64,000 nt of DNA from Takifugu bimaculatus (lineage: Eukaryota; Chordata; Actinopteri; Tetraodontiformes; Tetraodontidae). A model generated the notes under the pieces. It ran no database searches. It was not told the DNA's origin and saw only the letters and a program-made list of their open reading frames with translations. Each line of letters begins with the position of its first letter. The first letter of the stretch is position 1. Position numbers and translations under genes: made by a program. This document shows positions 24,997 to 38,900 of the stretch, piece after piece. The stretch spans positions 742,550 to 806,549 of the forward strand of contig CP034986.1 of NCBI GenBank assembly GCA_004026145.2. The letters run 5' to 3'.

Positions 24997-27817
24997 TCAC
25001 ATAGTTATGGTTCAGATCCTGAGCTGGGACTCGGAGCACTGAGGTGAGGAACCTACATTCACAGTTGTGGTTAATACCCTAAAGTCTCATTTTCAATAAT
25101 TGTCTTTTCATCAGGGTTAGGAAGAGCTAGCGTTTGGTCCTCAGTATGCAGGGTTGGACTTACTGAACATACTTGAATGTTGTCCATACTTTGAAGGCCA
25201 ACTCCACTGTGTTAGGAGCCAGACGTCTGAGCTACAGGTGCATATGTTTCTTTGACCACATGTATCTGTTTTTCTGTTGCAGCCAACAGCTCTCGGGACA
25301 AATAGCAACCACAGGACTGCTCAATGAGCCGTTCATCAGAAGCCTTGTTTTACCCAGTGATGGCTGCGCCTTTCCCCATTTAGGCTGAGAAGTTGTCAGT
25401 TGTGCTTGGGTGCAACAAGGGTGATGGCTCTATCATTGATGGGCTTCAACCTCCAACCGGAACTTCCTGGAGGAAGGCGTGTGTGAATTCCTGCTGCAGA
25501 GCTCGCCTCCTCTGTATAATCTACACCAAACATTTCAATAATACAAATTATGAGACACCAGCGCCCTCACAAGTTCTGAAGAAACACTGCACCTTCACAG
25601 GACATGGATGCCTGAACATGGCAGCTTAGAGATAACACATGCACTCATTGGTGGGTGTCCATATCATCATTGTCTGTATACATTTGTATTATACCAGAAC
25701 TGAACATAAAGCAGAGAGGACAGACTAAAGAATTAAAGAAACTCAAATATTTTTATAATATTTGGATAACATTTGTCTATATTTAATAGATGAGCAGAGT
25801 CATTATTCTTCGCAAACATAAAAATGCTGAGCAATCGAGAAAACATTTCTCTCCGTTCTGAACTGTCAACCTTTTGGCATTTTAATCTATACAGTCTTTG
25901 AAGGAGCGGCACAGACAAGTCACAACAGATCCCAGAATGCACTTCGTTTATAGAGCAGCAGCTCTAAACGATATATTTTTTTACATTTAGACACATTGAA
26001 ATTGCTGACTTATGATGTATTTATTTATCTCTGTCCTTGATCTGCATTCTTAATGTTAATCAGTTCGTATTGTTGAATGAAATATCAATTTTAAGTTTTC
26101 CAATAAATCTTAGCACCACTTTAATTATGACAGAATAAAGCAATGTTTTTATTATTGCTATTATCTACAACACTTATATTTGCTTGATTGATGTGCTATT
26201 TTTCTTAATTTGGTGTACATTGACATCTCAGGCATTTAAAAAAAAAACTTCAATGAGACATCAAAACAAGTATTTTTTAAGCAGGGTAGCCAAAAAAAAG
26301 GAAAGTTTATCTCCTCCCACAAGACCGGTAATCATTGTATTTCACATTAAACATTGATCCAACCAGAGCACTCTGAGAGACATGGACTTGCTCAATAGTT
26401 AACTGTCTCAACATCTTAACCACCCCCCCTCCCCCCCCAGCTCTGTGTCAAAGAATTCCTACAGTCATTTTTGAGAGATAGATTGAGGGTGCCATCAGCC
26501 TTCTGTACTTATGTCTCAACTTGAACTTTTTTATTTGTTCATTTATATGTACCACAATTCATTGTTTATTATTGTGCAATAATGCTAATAGTAATTAGTT
26601 TTATTTTATTATTATTATTTTCTCGGTTTGGGGGCTCTACTGCAGTGGGAAACACCAGTAGTTGAAGTCTGCATGAAAGCATGACGTTGTTCTGTATTGT
26701 ATGAAACGGAGGCTTTCATTATGAAAGAACCCAACCGGATGCAGTATATTCAGTCAGGAAGTGACGTTGTTGTGTTGGCCCCTGCTCTCGACAGTCCTTC
26801 GCCGTCAGTCCCGCTGGTTTCAGGGTTCATCATTTCCAGGTTATTTGACGACCTCTCTATCTTCATTTACGCGTCTTCTGCAAGATAATAGTTGTTCTTT
26901 CCTGCTTTGGGGTAAATCGTGTTTTTTTATTTTTTATAAATATGGGTCGAAATCAGAGCAGTTGAAATTCAGCACGAACTTCAGGTTCTTTTGAAGGTAA
27001 ACTAACACATTAGACGGCCTTGAACTCTGCTCTACACTGATAACTACTGATGTGGGATCAGTTTTAATGATCAGTTACATCACTTCTGTCACAACAAATG
27101 CTGAAACTTTATATGCCGTTGAAATCATCCTTTAACTTTTGCTGCTCATGTGTTGTTGACATTCATGAATTTAAAATCCTGTCGTGACTTTTATGAGTGA
27201 TTTGCAATGATCACTGATTGGTTATGCACATACTTGACCACAAATGTTCTCCTTCATCCAGGTCACAGTAGTTTTCAAACCGTAAATACTCTCCACTCTC
27301 AAAAAGATGGGAGTTGTCTTGAGTGAACTACTTAGTGCATTCACTGAAATTCAAGTTTTGGTCACTTGGACCAAAACTTGGACCAGTGGTATTTTAATCT
27401 GTGTCATAGTGTCGCACAATAAATAAATAAATAAGTACCAGATTTACACCAGCAGGAATCCAATAAGTAACTTGCTGTTTGTTGGTTTCTGTCAATGTTC
27501 TCATAGTTTAATAATATTTAATTTAAAGGGCTTACTTTAAACACAGAAGAACAGGAGATGCCTCTTAGAACAGAGGGGAAACCTCTCCAGTCGATTCTCC
27601 ACCCTGTTATTTAGCTCCTAACTATCTCTACAGAAAAGGTACATCTGCTTAGAAGATATAACTATTAGAACAAGCTTTATATGGTCTGTTGAATGCTTAT
27701 TTTAAGAGAGACGTTGCAGTTACAGCATCATTCATGATGCAGCAGAAACACTTCTAGCCGTGGTATGAATTCTACCTGTTGTGTTTTTGCATCTAAGAGC
27801 ATCTAGAAGAGAAGAAA
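24997..27817. other. rce1 3' UTR and acox3 upstream region
   Basis: No coding gene is supported. AATAAA signals at 26102 and 26134 could end the rce1 transcript. A C-rich run sits at about 26404-26419. A candidate non-coding first exon of acox3 ends at a good donor (TTTTGAAG followed by GTAAAC) at 26996, since the acox3 coding start lies just after an acceptor near 27800. Both points are inference. Confidence 0.4.
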
Positions 27818-29320
27818 ATGGACTTCCCCAGTGGCCCACTGGATATTTACAGGAAAAAGGCGTCTTTCAACTGGAAAGAAATGTTGAATTTCCTTGAGGA
27901 CGAGGACATCCAGGCCTTTAAGGTACCTAAGTTCAGCAGATGAATCGTAATGTTTCCTATTTTCACATCCATCCAGGTAGCTCTAATCTACCTGAGCTGT
28001 GTACGCCTGGACACAATGAGATATTGATTTAACTGTACTTTATCTGTTGGTGTGGAAAAGGAACTTTAAAACTACTGACTCCCCATTCCTGCTGCGCCCC
28101 CCTGTGTCCTACAGCAACATGTCTTCAGGACTCTAGAAAATGACCCGCTGTTTTCCCGTCGGCCCGGCGAAGACCTCTCCATGGAGAAAATGAGGGAGCT
28201 GACATTCCTCAGGTAGGAACAGCAGAGAATGTCTGTCCAGGTTCTCTTTATGTGTAGAAAATAAAGCCCAAACTGAAACTGCCCAGGGTGAAAAAGCTCT
28301 TCTGCTACGACTTCGTGACAGATGAGGAACATCATGGCAAACCCCCTGAAGCTGATTTACCTGAATGATTTTCTGGGCATGTATGACTGGTCCATGGCAG
28401 GCCAAGTTCTCCTTGAACAAGGGGGTGAGTGAGCATGTGCTGCTGCCTGGCTGGATTTTACACACATTTTAGTTCTGCAGAGATGACTCCACGTTTGTTT
28501 TAGATGTTTGGATCGACTGTGAGGAGCTCAGGATCAGAGAGACACTCTAAATATGTGGAAAGCACAGACGACATGACGGTAAACATTCCCTCGCAGTCTA
28601 TGAAGATGTTTTCGAAGGAAAGAAGCTCAGCTCCTGAGAACGTCCCATTTCCTGTGTGTTTGTAGACGTTTGGCTGCTTTGCTCTGACAGAACTAAGCCA
28701 TGGGAGCAACACCAGAGCCATGAGGACCACTGCAACGTACGACCCCTCCAACCAGGTCAGGCACACACAAAGCTCCAGCGATGGCAAAATGACATCATAT
28801 AACCCCTAGAACCACGTCGGCAATCGCAGTTGATGACATCATGTTGACTTCTGTTGATGTAGCAGCCTGCCAGCGACAAGGATTGATGATGTAATAGTAA
28901 TGGTGTCCCATGTTTTAGGGGCAGTTTTTAGGGGAATGTTTTCACTCCTTCCCCCCCGCCACTTGGTTTTGAGGGGCACGGATAGATAAAGGGGGAGGTT
29001 TGTAAAAGAGAATTAGGATTCAGCCCTCGTTCTTCTCTTCTGCCGCTGTTACCATTGTGCCCATTTACTTCTCTGCCTTCAGGAGTTTGTCATCAACTCT
29101 CCAGACTTCGAGGCTGCTAAATTCTGGGTGGGGAACCTTGGGAAGACGGCGACTCACGCCATGGTGTTCGCTCAGCTTTACACACCCGACGGCGTGTGTC
29201 ACGGTCTGCACTCCTTCATTGTACCGGTAATACTGCCGCCCTCAGCCCTGCCTGAAGATAGGCTGCTTTTTTATATTAAACATGAAAACACAAGTTATGA
29301 AAAGTTTAACCAAGTTCTGT

Positions 29321-29352
<32 letters not shown>

Positions 29353-31837
29353 AAACCTCCTTACTTTCTTGTGCTGCAGGTGAGGGATCCAAAGACACTA
29401 CTGGCTCTCCCTGGGGTGCTTGTTGGAGACATGGGAAAGAAGTTGGGCCTGAATGGGCTTGATAACGGGTGAGTGACAGCAGAAGAACACTGGAGCTGAT
29501 AATTATGTGACAGTTTCAGAAGATCGTACATGAGTTTATGGTTAAACATGAGTTCAGAGCAGAGTAGCTGGGTGTGACTGATAGCCTCTGCAGCTCAGCA
29601 GGTGACACTATCAATGCAGCATTTCTGTGGCTGAGTACATTACAGGTGAACTGTGGTCTCACACCCCTGCTGAGCACAGCGAACCAGTCCCATTGGTGCC
29701 AGCAGAGGGCGCCATAGTCACAGTTTTGCAGGCCAGCGGTGACACTTAAGCAGATTAAAATAGTAAATAAACATCTCTTATTTTTACTTGTCTCATACTA
29801 CAGCTGTTACCATTTATGTTTCCAAGCTTTTATTTTCTGGATTTACGGACACATGCAATAAACTGATGAATAATAACACAACCCTAAATTACTGTTTATC
29901 ATGTTTTAGTAGAAATAGCAAAGTCATCGCATCATTATAAATTATGTGTCAAGCTGTGTTATTATTTAAGTTTTTTTTTCCTGTTTTAGATTTGCCATGT
30001 TTTCTAATGTGAGGATCCCTCGGGAGAACCTGCTGAATAAGACTGGAGATGTTTCTCCTGATGGCCACTATGTTACCCCGTTCAAGGTCAGTATCCCGCT
30101 GCCCCCAGACCTTCATTATAAACAGAACTGGCTGATGAAATCATGTATTTAAATTAGATTAAGAATGTTTAGAAGATTAAAAACATGAGGCCACAACCGT
30201 CTGGATCCACATAATCAGTCAAAAAGACTCCTTCAGGGGCTCAGCATCCGTTAACATTTGTTCCTAACTGCTGTGGTTTAGCTTTAGATTAACTTTTACT
30301 GTAGGTCCGGTGCTTTAACAGGCTCTCAGGGGCCAATTCCACAGACGTGTGGTTAGAAGCTGGTTGGTAATGACAACCAGGCCTGGAAAATGGCCTCAGG
30401 TGTTCCATAAAATGCGTGTTAGCTTCTTGTGAGTATTTTCCCACATCTGCTCCTCAGGACCCCAACAAGCGTTTCGGGGCGTCTCTGGGCGCTCTGTCCG
30501 GAGGCAGGGTGTCCATCGCCAGGATGGCTCTGGTCAACCTTAAGTTAGCGCTGACTGTGGCTATCCGCTTCTCAGCCACCAGGAGACAGTTTGGACCCAA
30601 AGACACAGAGGAGGTGCCTGTGCTGGAGTACCAGACTCAGGTCAGAGTGCTGCCAGAGGGAGCCAGTGTGTGAGAGCAGCCTGCACAGACGTTCATCTCC
30701 AGTGTTGTTGTTGCAGCAATGGCGTCTGATCCCTTACCTGGCCGCGGCCTACGCCCTCGAGCACTTCACAAAGTCCTTCTTCCTGAACTTCGTGGAGTTC
30801 CAGATGGGACAGATGATGAAGGACAAGAGTGACCGACAGGTCAGGAACTGCGGGCGTGAATAAACGCGCCACTTCTGTCACTCTTTTGCAGCTCTGTGTG
30901 TACGTGTGTGTTCCAGGAAGAGCTGGGCAGAGAGATCCACGCCGTGAGCTGCTCCAGTAAACCGCTGGGCTCCTGGACCGCTCAGAGGGGGATCCAGGAG
31001 TGCAGAGAGGCCTGCGGGGGACACGGATACCTGGCCGGTCTGTGTCTCTCCCTTATTCTCTTCCTGGCTGTCTCCCTCCCTCGCTCATTCCCTCACTTTA
31101 ATGCTTCCTTGCAGTGAGTCGCCTGGGTAACCTGCGCGACGACAACGATCCCAACTGCACGTATGAAGGAGACAACAACGTGTTGCTGCAGCAGACCAGC
31201 AACTACCTGCTGGGATGGCTCCACCTGAAGCGCCACAGTCAGTACCGGCAGCACACACTCAGCGCCCGCGCGGTAGAACCATCGAGCCTCCACGAGCCGA
31301 TCACGCGTGTGCAGAGCTGAACAGAAGCGTTGTCATCTTTCAGACGGGGTTCAGATCGAGTCCCCTCTTCACAGTGTGGATTTCCTAAATGATCTGCAGA
31401 CGATCCTGCCGAGCAGGTTCACCCCGACGACGGTGGACCAGTGTCTGGACTCCGCAGGTATGTTGGCAGTGGAGCTGCTCAACACCTCCTCAAGCTGACG
31501 CCTTCATGCTGGGATGCTGCATCAGTACAGGACCAATAATGATCTGATGATTTTCTGAGCTTTACTGCACATCCTGACCCTTCTCTCACATCAGGGTCTG
31601 TTCTGTGGCCGTTTGAGACAGTTTTCCCACGCTTTCTCATGCTATTATTATCGCCTCATTAACAGTGCCTGTGGCGGCCTATCAGTGGCTGGTGTGTTTC
31701 CTCCTGGAAAAGAGCCAGAAGAGGCTGGAACAGTTGAGGGCTGAAGGACAGGATGGGTTTGAGGCCCGTAATAACAGTCAGGTAACATACAGCCGGTTTA
31801 AAGCAGTGTGAAACTACTTAGCTGCAGAAAGACTGAT

Positions 31838-31874
<37 letters not shown>

Positions 31875-33181
31875 GCCTACTACTGCAATTCCCTAGCCTT
31901 GGCTTTCATCGAGTACAACTGCCTGCAGAGGTTTCACGAGCTAGTGAAGGATCAGCAGACCCCAGCTGGGCTCAGACCTGTGCTCCATAAACTGTGCGCT
32001 CTCTATGGACTGTGGAGCCTCAGCAGACACATGGGCACTCTGTACCAGGGTACGAACCAGCATCACATCACCGTGGCCTGAGAGGCTGACATCGCTAAGC
32101 TAAAGCTAAGGCTAAGGCAACTTTGAGTTCAAGGGAAGATAAAAACACTGCTCGTGCGACTGGAACAGAACAAACAAATCTGTGTCGTGTAAAGTGCTGT
32201 GTTTAGATGAGCGTAATCAGATTTCTGACTTTGATTCCAGTGAAGTGACGCGGTTTTGATGCTTTGCAGGCAGTTACATGAGCGGAGAGAAGCCTGCAGA
32301 GCTTGCTCCAGTTGGCCATTCTGACTCTCTGCGCTCAGGTAAGAGATGAAACTGAAGTTTGCTGAAGTTTGACGCTGCTGTTTGACGAGCCTCATCTTCC
32401 CACCTCTTCCAGCTGAAGGACGATGCAGTAGCGCTAATTGACGTCATGGCACCCACAGATTTCATCCTCAACTCACCTCTTGCACAGGCTGATGGGCAGG
32501 TAAGCACCTTTTTTTAATGGAACTACTAATACAGCTTAGAACTATAAACCAATGGCCCATCTCCTGCTTGATGATACTTCAATACTGTAAATTCAGTTCA
32601 GGTAAAAGTACAACAAAGCATTTGATTCAAAGACCTTTAACTTCAGGTTTAATAGCTTTTGACCAGTTTTGCTCAACTGTAACTGAAGAAAACCCTCAAA
32701 CTTCCAGACTTTTGACTCAAGCTGAAGTCAGAGTTGTGCAGCTGCCCTCCCAGCTGCGAATCACCGTCTTCCAGTTACAAACACAGCAAAGCCGCGGGTC
32801 ATTGCTGATCATATCTGCTCCTGCTGTTTGTCCTGATCCATGAGGGGATTTTAGATCGGGAGAGTAACCAATCATTGTCCCTCTGAGTCTTATTTTGACA
32901 GCTGCGTGTGTCTGCGGCGCTAAATGATCTCATTAAATGAGGTTGAGCTCCAGTTTGAAGTACAAGTATGTTTGATTTCATAGCGTGAGGACTTATATGT
33001 GCAGATCGAGTGGCAGGGAACAGGATACAGGCTTCACTTTTGCTGTTTTTCTACCTCTCAGCTCTACAAGAACCTGTGGTCGACACTGCTGCAGGGCGAC
33101 CAAGTGCTGGAGCGGCCGTCTTGGTGGAAAGATTTCTGCTCAGACAAGCCTGTAGTCGGATCCCTCCGTGCAAATCTCTAG
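27818..33181 (+). CDS. acox3: Peroxisomal acyl-CoA oxidase 3 (frame broken by three single-base insertions)
   Basis: FAD-dependent oxidase of pristanoyl- and other 2-methyl-branched acyl-CoAs in peroxisomes, producing enoyl-CoA and H2O2. Eighteen exons: 27818-27922, 28115-28212, 28287-28424, 28504-28578, 28666-28755, 29083-29226, 29380-29468, 29990-30086, 30458-30640, 30717-30839, 30917-31037, 31115-31237, 31344-31457, 31666-31781, 31875-32049, 32270-32338, 32413-32499, 33062-33181. Less three extra bases this is 687 aa (human 700). Diagnostic blocks: CFALTELSHGSNT, TATHAMVFA, SATRRQFGP, CREACGGHGYLA, RDDNDPNCTYEGDN, LKDDAVALIDV. Extra bases are needed near 28326, in the G5 at 28421-28425, and near 32302. 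The protein ends RANL, a non-canonical PTS1 like the KANL of catalase, where human ACOX3 has SKL. Identity is certain; whether the breaks are real is discussed under findings. Confidence 0.93.
29323..29353 (+). repeat. (GATT)n microsatellite
   Basis: Seven or so tandem GATT units in an acox3 intron, 27 bases before the next exon's acceptor. Confidence 0.9.
31839..31873 (+). repeat. (TG)n microsatellite abutting a splice acceptor
   Basis: The TG tract runs up to the AG of the acceptor of acox3 exon 31875-32049, so the usual pyrimidine tract is replaced by alternating TG. Confidence 0.9.
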
Positions 33182-35932
33182 AAGCCTGTTGGCACTTCCT
33201 GAAAAAAAGAGCTATTCCTCACCTTGATTTACCACTGCCTGTGTTATGGCATAACTTCCTGACACAGCAGCGCATTTTCTATACAGCACTCGGTGTGAGG
33301 TGACCTTATTTTAAATCTTCTATGTGACAAATTTCACCATTTCATAAATTTGGTGAAAACCCAAGAGCGCGAGCTGAGATAGAAATGGCTGCAGATAACG
33401 CAGCTGTGCAGAGCCAGAAGCCTTTAAAGTCGAGATAACGTTATAAATGGTTTGAGTCACATGACTTTAAATTCTTCATCTGGCAAAAACTGATCATCAG
33501 TTTATTTGTTTTGGCTCCAAGTGTAAAACTCTGGACAACATGAACGCACCTTCGGTCACATGGCTGCTAGCATGGCCGTGGGCCATAACTGGGTTTTGGC
33601 TGGGACTTTGCTAAACCAGCATTCTGGAATACTGATGTGTCCAAAAACTGTGCCTTCAGAAATCTCTTTCAGCGTCAGCGACGAATCAAACATTTAAGGA
33701 ATGCACACAAAAATAAACAAGTTTCCATCATCTGTAAAAGGCTTGAAATCGTTAACTTTCCTCAGCTGCTTCGGTTGAAGCGGCGCCATGTAAGAACATT
33801 TTTTGTGTTATTCATTTTGCAGCGTAAACTGTCGTTTGGCGTCAGAGCTGTTGAAGGAGATCTGGTGGAAATCCGTGATCATATTTCTGCAAACATCAAC
33901 ATAAATGCATCTCTGTAGCATCAGGACGTCGCTGATGTGTTTTACAGATTAGCCCACGTCGGCTCCTCTGGCTCCGCGTTACTGGAGCGTGCTCCGTTCC
34001 GTGGCCCTGCACGCCGACAAATGAGTGACGTCAATGAAAGAAAATCTCCGTGGAGCCTCGGAGAACGACGAGAGATGCGAGATGCAAACCCAGCTGAAGC
34101 CACGATCTGGTGAAACTGAGCCAAAACCAACTGGCAGCTCCAGTGAAAGCCTGTGATCATGGCCTCATCAACAGTCACTCATTCATTTCGCTGGCATGTT
34201 CTGCTTATAGCCACAGTCCCACTTAATGCTGGTCTGAAGCCACCGCAGGACGACTCAGCACAGCCGTGTCTGCTTTCCCCTCTGAGGTCGCCGCCAGCGT
34301 CCCATTTCTGCTCCCTGACCTAAATGTGGACCGTGGTCTCTAATTAAAGGATATTTGCTCATGGAAAGAGAGAAAATAGAGGCTCATCCATCCGTCACAT
34401 AGTTTTACCGTGACGTTCCTCGATGGAGGGTGAAGCGGGAGCAGACGGGGAAGAGCTGGGTCGGGCTGGGAGCGATCCTGGGACCCTCACACGCGCAAAT
34501 CTGATAATCTGCCAAGCTTAACCTCCAACCAGACCTGCGGATACCCACGTTTCCTCTGACCCTAACCTCGGCCAGATGTTATTAAACTCAGGGTAGCTCC
34601 AACAGAAACATCAAGCAGATGTGTGTGAACCTAGAACACACTGTGTGCGTACCCAGAAGACCTGTACCAGTGTCATAAGACAGATGCTATACCCCGATGA
34701 CCTTTAACCTGACCGTATTAGAAAGGGTTCTTGTAGACACACTAGTGAGGAGCAACTGGTCTTAGAACCTGTTCTAAGTGTGTTCTAAGACAGGCTGGTG
34801 CTAGGTTGGTATCGATTGTGTTCTGAGTGAGAGCAGACCGCTTCCGTGAGCTCACATTTTGGACGTCTTCTCTCGTCTACATCGGTAGACCTGCAGAAAA
34901 ATGGCATCACATACCATCAAGAGACGGTTTTCCCCTCAGGAATGTTTATGAGCGGCCATGAGACGAGCGCAGTGTTGCTCCCACACAGGCTCCTATTGTG
35001 TTGTAACTCGCACTTCCTCTGAGTCACACTGCTGACCTACATTTGAAGGTACTGAAACCTGCAGAGTTGTGAACCTGGAGCCATCAAGTCAAGGAGAATG
35101 TCGGCTTCGAAACCTCCAAAGATCTGAGGTCAGAGGTCACACAACCCAAGGCGGCGAGGATGAGCAGGGTCACGGCGATCTGGTCCTCTGTTGGATTTTA
35201 CAGCACCCAGAAGATCTGAGCATTTCACACATTTTATTCGAGGTGAGGATGAAGATGATGACGACGATGGCCTCCTGAAGGTGCTGATTGTTTTAATTTA
35301 TTATTTGAAAACAGAATTCCAACATAAACTGGAACTTATTAACATGTTCAACATGTTCACGTACCATTCTCCATCCAGAACATTAAAACTGGTTCAGGGT
35401 GCTCTTGGTCAGCTGCTGTGTCACTTGTGAAGGAACCTGGTGCAGATGTGGCAGGAAGTGTTCACCTCTGCTAGATTCACGCTACGCTTCCTGTCTGTCC
35501 ATCAGAGTCCTAAAACTATGTTAAAACTATGAAAATAACCAAACCAGAAGGTTCTGAATCATAGGTCAAACTCTGGTTTCAGCCGAGTCCTGTTTATCAT
35601 CTGCAGCTTAGGACAAACGTGAGGACACGTCATCAGAGAGGACGTCGGTGCCTTGGTGACGCTTAACCTGATGGATGCTGGAACCTCAGCGGTCAAATGC
35701 AGCCAGACGCTGGACAAACAATGGTCCTCACGTGGACAAAATGTCTTCACATCTTAGAAATTCAGTCAAGAAGATGTAACCATGACGCGTTCCACATGGA
35801 CCAAGAGTAGTGGAGGGACACAGGTCAAAATATTAGAGGTGTGTGTGGGTGTGGTGGTGTGTGTGTGTGTGTGTGCACGAGCGCATGAGCTTCAGCCTCT
35901 CCACAAGACCAGCTTGGTCGCAGCGTGCAGGT
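33182..35932. other. Convergent intergenic region acox3 / htra3
   Basis: No gene is supported. A plus-strand AATAAA at 33712 could end acox3; a minus-strand AATAAA (TTTATT at 35297-35302) could end htra3. At about 35610-35755 there is a pair of GTGAGGAC / GTCCTCACGTGG segments resembling part of a common fish interspersed repeat, and a (TG)n tract lies at about 35850-35875. Confidence 0.45.
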
Positions 35933-38900
35933 CTACTGCATGATAACGTCGGGTTCGATGTTGAACAGAAGGTCGTCGTTGTCCCTGCGGACCTCCAGCA
36001 GGAGGGCCGTCTCTTCCTGCAGCGCCCCCTGCAGGTCAGCGGTGCTCTTCAGAGGCTTGCCGTTCAGTTTGACGATGACGTCGCCGTCTTTGATGCCTCC
36101 TCTGCGGAGACCATACGGGCGAAGGTCAGATTTTTTTGGGTGAAACGTGTTAAAGGTGAGCAACGAGCTGGTGAACCGTACTTATCCGCAGGTGAGAGCG
36201 GCACGACCCCGTGCACATAAATCCCGCTACTGATGTCCGGAAAGTCTGGATTCTGCTGCTTTAGCTCTTCAATCAACCTGAATCGAAAGGATTCCGGATT
36301 CAACCACGACCTCACATCATGTCTGAAAGCGCTTTCGCCTGTGTGGGCGGAGCTTATCAACTGTAGACGTGACTCACGCCGGTGTGACGGTCAGCATCCT
36401 GATCCCGATGAAGCGCTTCGTCACCGACTTCACATCTGAAACAGGCGGAAGTTAGTTTCTGCACTCTCAGGGGGGTTCTGGGGCCGGAACCCGCCACCCT
36501 CCCTCACCTCTGTGCCTCTGGAAGGAATCGCTGAGGAAACGGGTGATCCTGTCAGACGGAATAGCAAAGGAAATCCCTGCTGCCACCTTCAGGGTGTTGA
36601 TTCCGATCACCTCTCCATCCTATAGAATGACAGAGCAGAGCGAAGGACAACGAGTAGATGCTTCATCTTTACAAACCGGTCGAGACATGACGCAGCAGGA
36701 ACAGTGAGGACGTTACCAAGTTGACGAGCGGGCCTCCAGAGTTGCCGTACTGTAAAGGAAGAGGAGAGCGGCGGTTAGAAAGGGCCGTACAACCGGAGCT
36801 TCGCTGGCTTTGGCCTCACGTTGATGATGGCGTCTGTCTGGATGTAGTCCATGTCAGAGTCCCTCAGGCCCAGCTCTTTGCCGTCTCTCTGGGCGGTGCT
36901 GACGATGCCGGTGGTGACGGTGTTCTGGAGGGCAAATGGGCTGCCGATGGCGACCACAAACTCCCCCGGTCTCAGATCTGCGCTCTGGCCCAGAAACAAC
37001 AGGGGCAGCTTTGCCTGGAGAGCGGAGAGAGAAGAAGAAGGAGAAGAAGAAGGAGAGATGAGCGGAGACGCTGCTGTGGTGTGAGTGGACCAGCCTTCTG
37101 CCTTTGGCTGCTTTTCTGCTGGTTCTGGGCCCATTAAAACCTCCATAAAAGCTGCAGCTGCTCTGAAAACCTCAATCAGAACAATAAAGTCAGACCTCAA
37201 AAGGACAGAATCAGGTGGTCAGTCAGATGGAACCACACAGCTCCTGTAAACAAGGAAGAGGATGAAATCATGGGTGGAGGTGAAGGAAAAGGGAGGAGAG
37301 CAGTGGAGCTGAGTGGAAACACATGTTCAGCGGCCTCAGGGATCGGATTTCATTATCTCTCGCTCCTCCCCGTGTTCGTGTTGACCCAGCTCTCCCAGTT
37401 CTGCAGCCATGTCTGACTGGGTCATACCAGGCTGGCTGATTCAGCTGGTGCAGATCCTTTCAGACTGAGTCAGAATTCTTCACACCAGCTTTGGCTCCAT
37501 GCGTGCAAACGCTTACGCCACACTTTGACTGCGTCTGTTCCGAGATCTGTGATGCTTGGGGAGAAGGTTTGGGCTTGAACGGGATGTGTGTCTGAGGTCC
37601 AGAACTCCTCCTGCTAGCACGGCTGTGAACCCGCACACGTGACTCACTGTAAACACTCGTAGGTCTGCAGAGCCTGGTGAAGCTGCTCTGCTGAAGGGGG
37701 CTGTGATACCAGCGGGAGGAGAGCCAGTCCAGGCTTTCCACTACGCTCAGTCACTTTTGTTTGTCTTATTCTGAGGGACCTCGCAGCGGTTCACAATCCC
37801 AAAAACACCTTCATCAGGACTGCTCAGAGGCGGAATTCTGCTTTAACATTTTAAAAGGTGTATAATTAAATGCAGATCTTGTACAAAAGTGACCAAGGAC
37901 ATGACCTCTTAGAAATGAGAGTGAGAAGAAGGGTCAGTATCAAAGTTTTCTAGAGAGAAAAGAAGAAAAACAAACCTGAGGTTTGGCCCAAACCGTGTAA
38001 ATAGTAAACATAAATAAATAAATAAACATAACCCATCATCACAGTTGCAGTGATCCATGGAGCGCTGGCTCACCTGTGGGTTGATCTTGATCGTGGCGAT
38101 GTCAGATTTTTTGTCAATGTCTTTAATGCTGGCTTCATATATATCACCATTGTGCATCTGGACCTAAAGGGAAGATATCAGAGCCCACTGAGCGACCTGT
38201 AAACTGTTGCTGTGGAGACATGGGATGTCTGTACCTTGAGGTGCTGCTGACCGGTCGCAGCAGAGGTGCTGGACACCACGTGAGCATTGGTAACTATCAG
38301 GCCGTTCTCTGACATAACGAAGCCAGATCCACTCGACAGGGGGATGGTCCGCCCGAAGAGGGGATGCCTTCACAGGAACACAGATGGAGAATTATGGAGG
38401 CCGTTTTTGTACGTTAGCATTACGCAGAAGTCCCATCAGCACCTGAGAAAGAGCTCTATGTGCACCACAGCAGGAGCTATTTTCTCCACCACATCAGCGA
38501 TGAAGTTAAACTTGAAGCGAGGGCTGGTGCTATGTGAAGATCCTACAAAGGAAGAAAGATTAAAAGCAGGTGAGGCTGGAGAGGCCTGTAAGTGGAGAAC
38601 TTAGCTAAAACATTCAGAAGATGAGTGGAGTTGTGACTCAGCAGCACCAGCACGATCTTCATGGATCATTCTAAGTAGAAGTGAGAGCTTTGTCCCAGCT
38701 GGACTAGTTTAACCCACCGTGTGAGTCTGCTCCAAAACTGCTTTGTCTGGAAAAAAATGGATTAACTACTTTGGACCTTCAGGACTCATTTCTCTGGTAG
38801 GATTAAGTCATAATTCTGGCTGACAAACGCAGGCCGTAGCAGCGAAACGCCAAAATAAAAACACAGTTTTGTCACTCTTCCTCAGGAACAGCTGTTAGAA

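Noticed and set aside
27818..33181. acox3 as a pseudogene because of three frameshifts
   Set aside because: All 18 exons, splice sites and conserved blocks are kept, no nonsense change is seen in the correct frames, and the same +1 type of break occurs in three other genes of the window.
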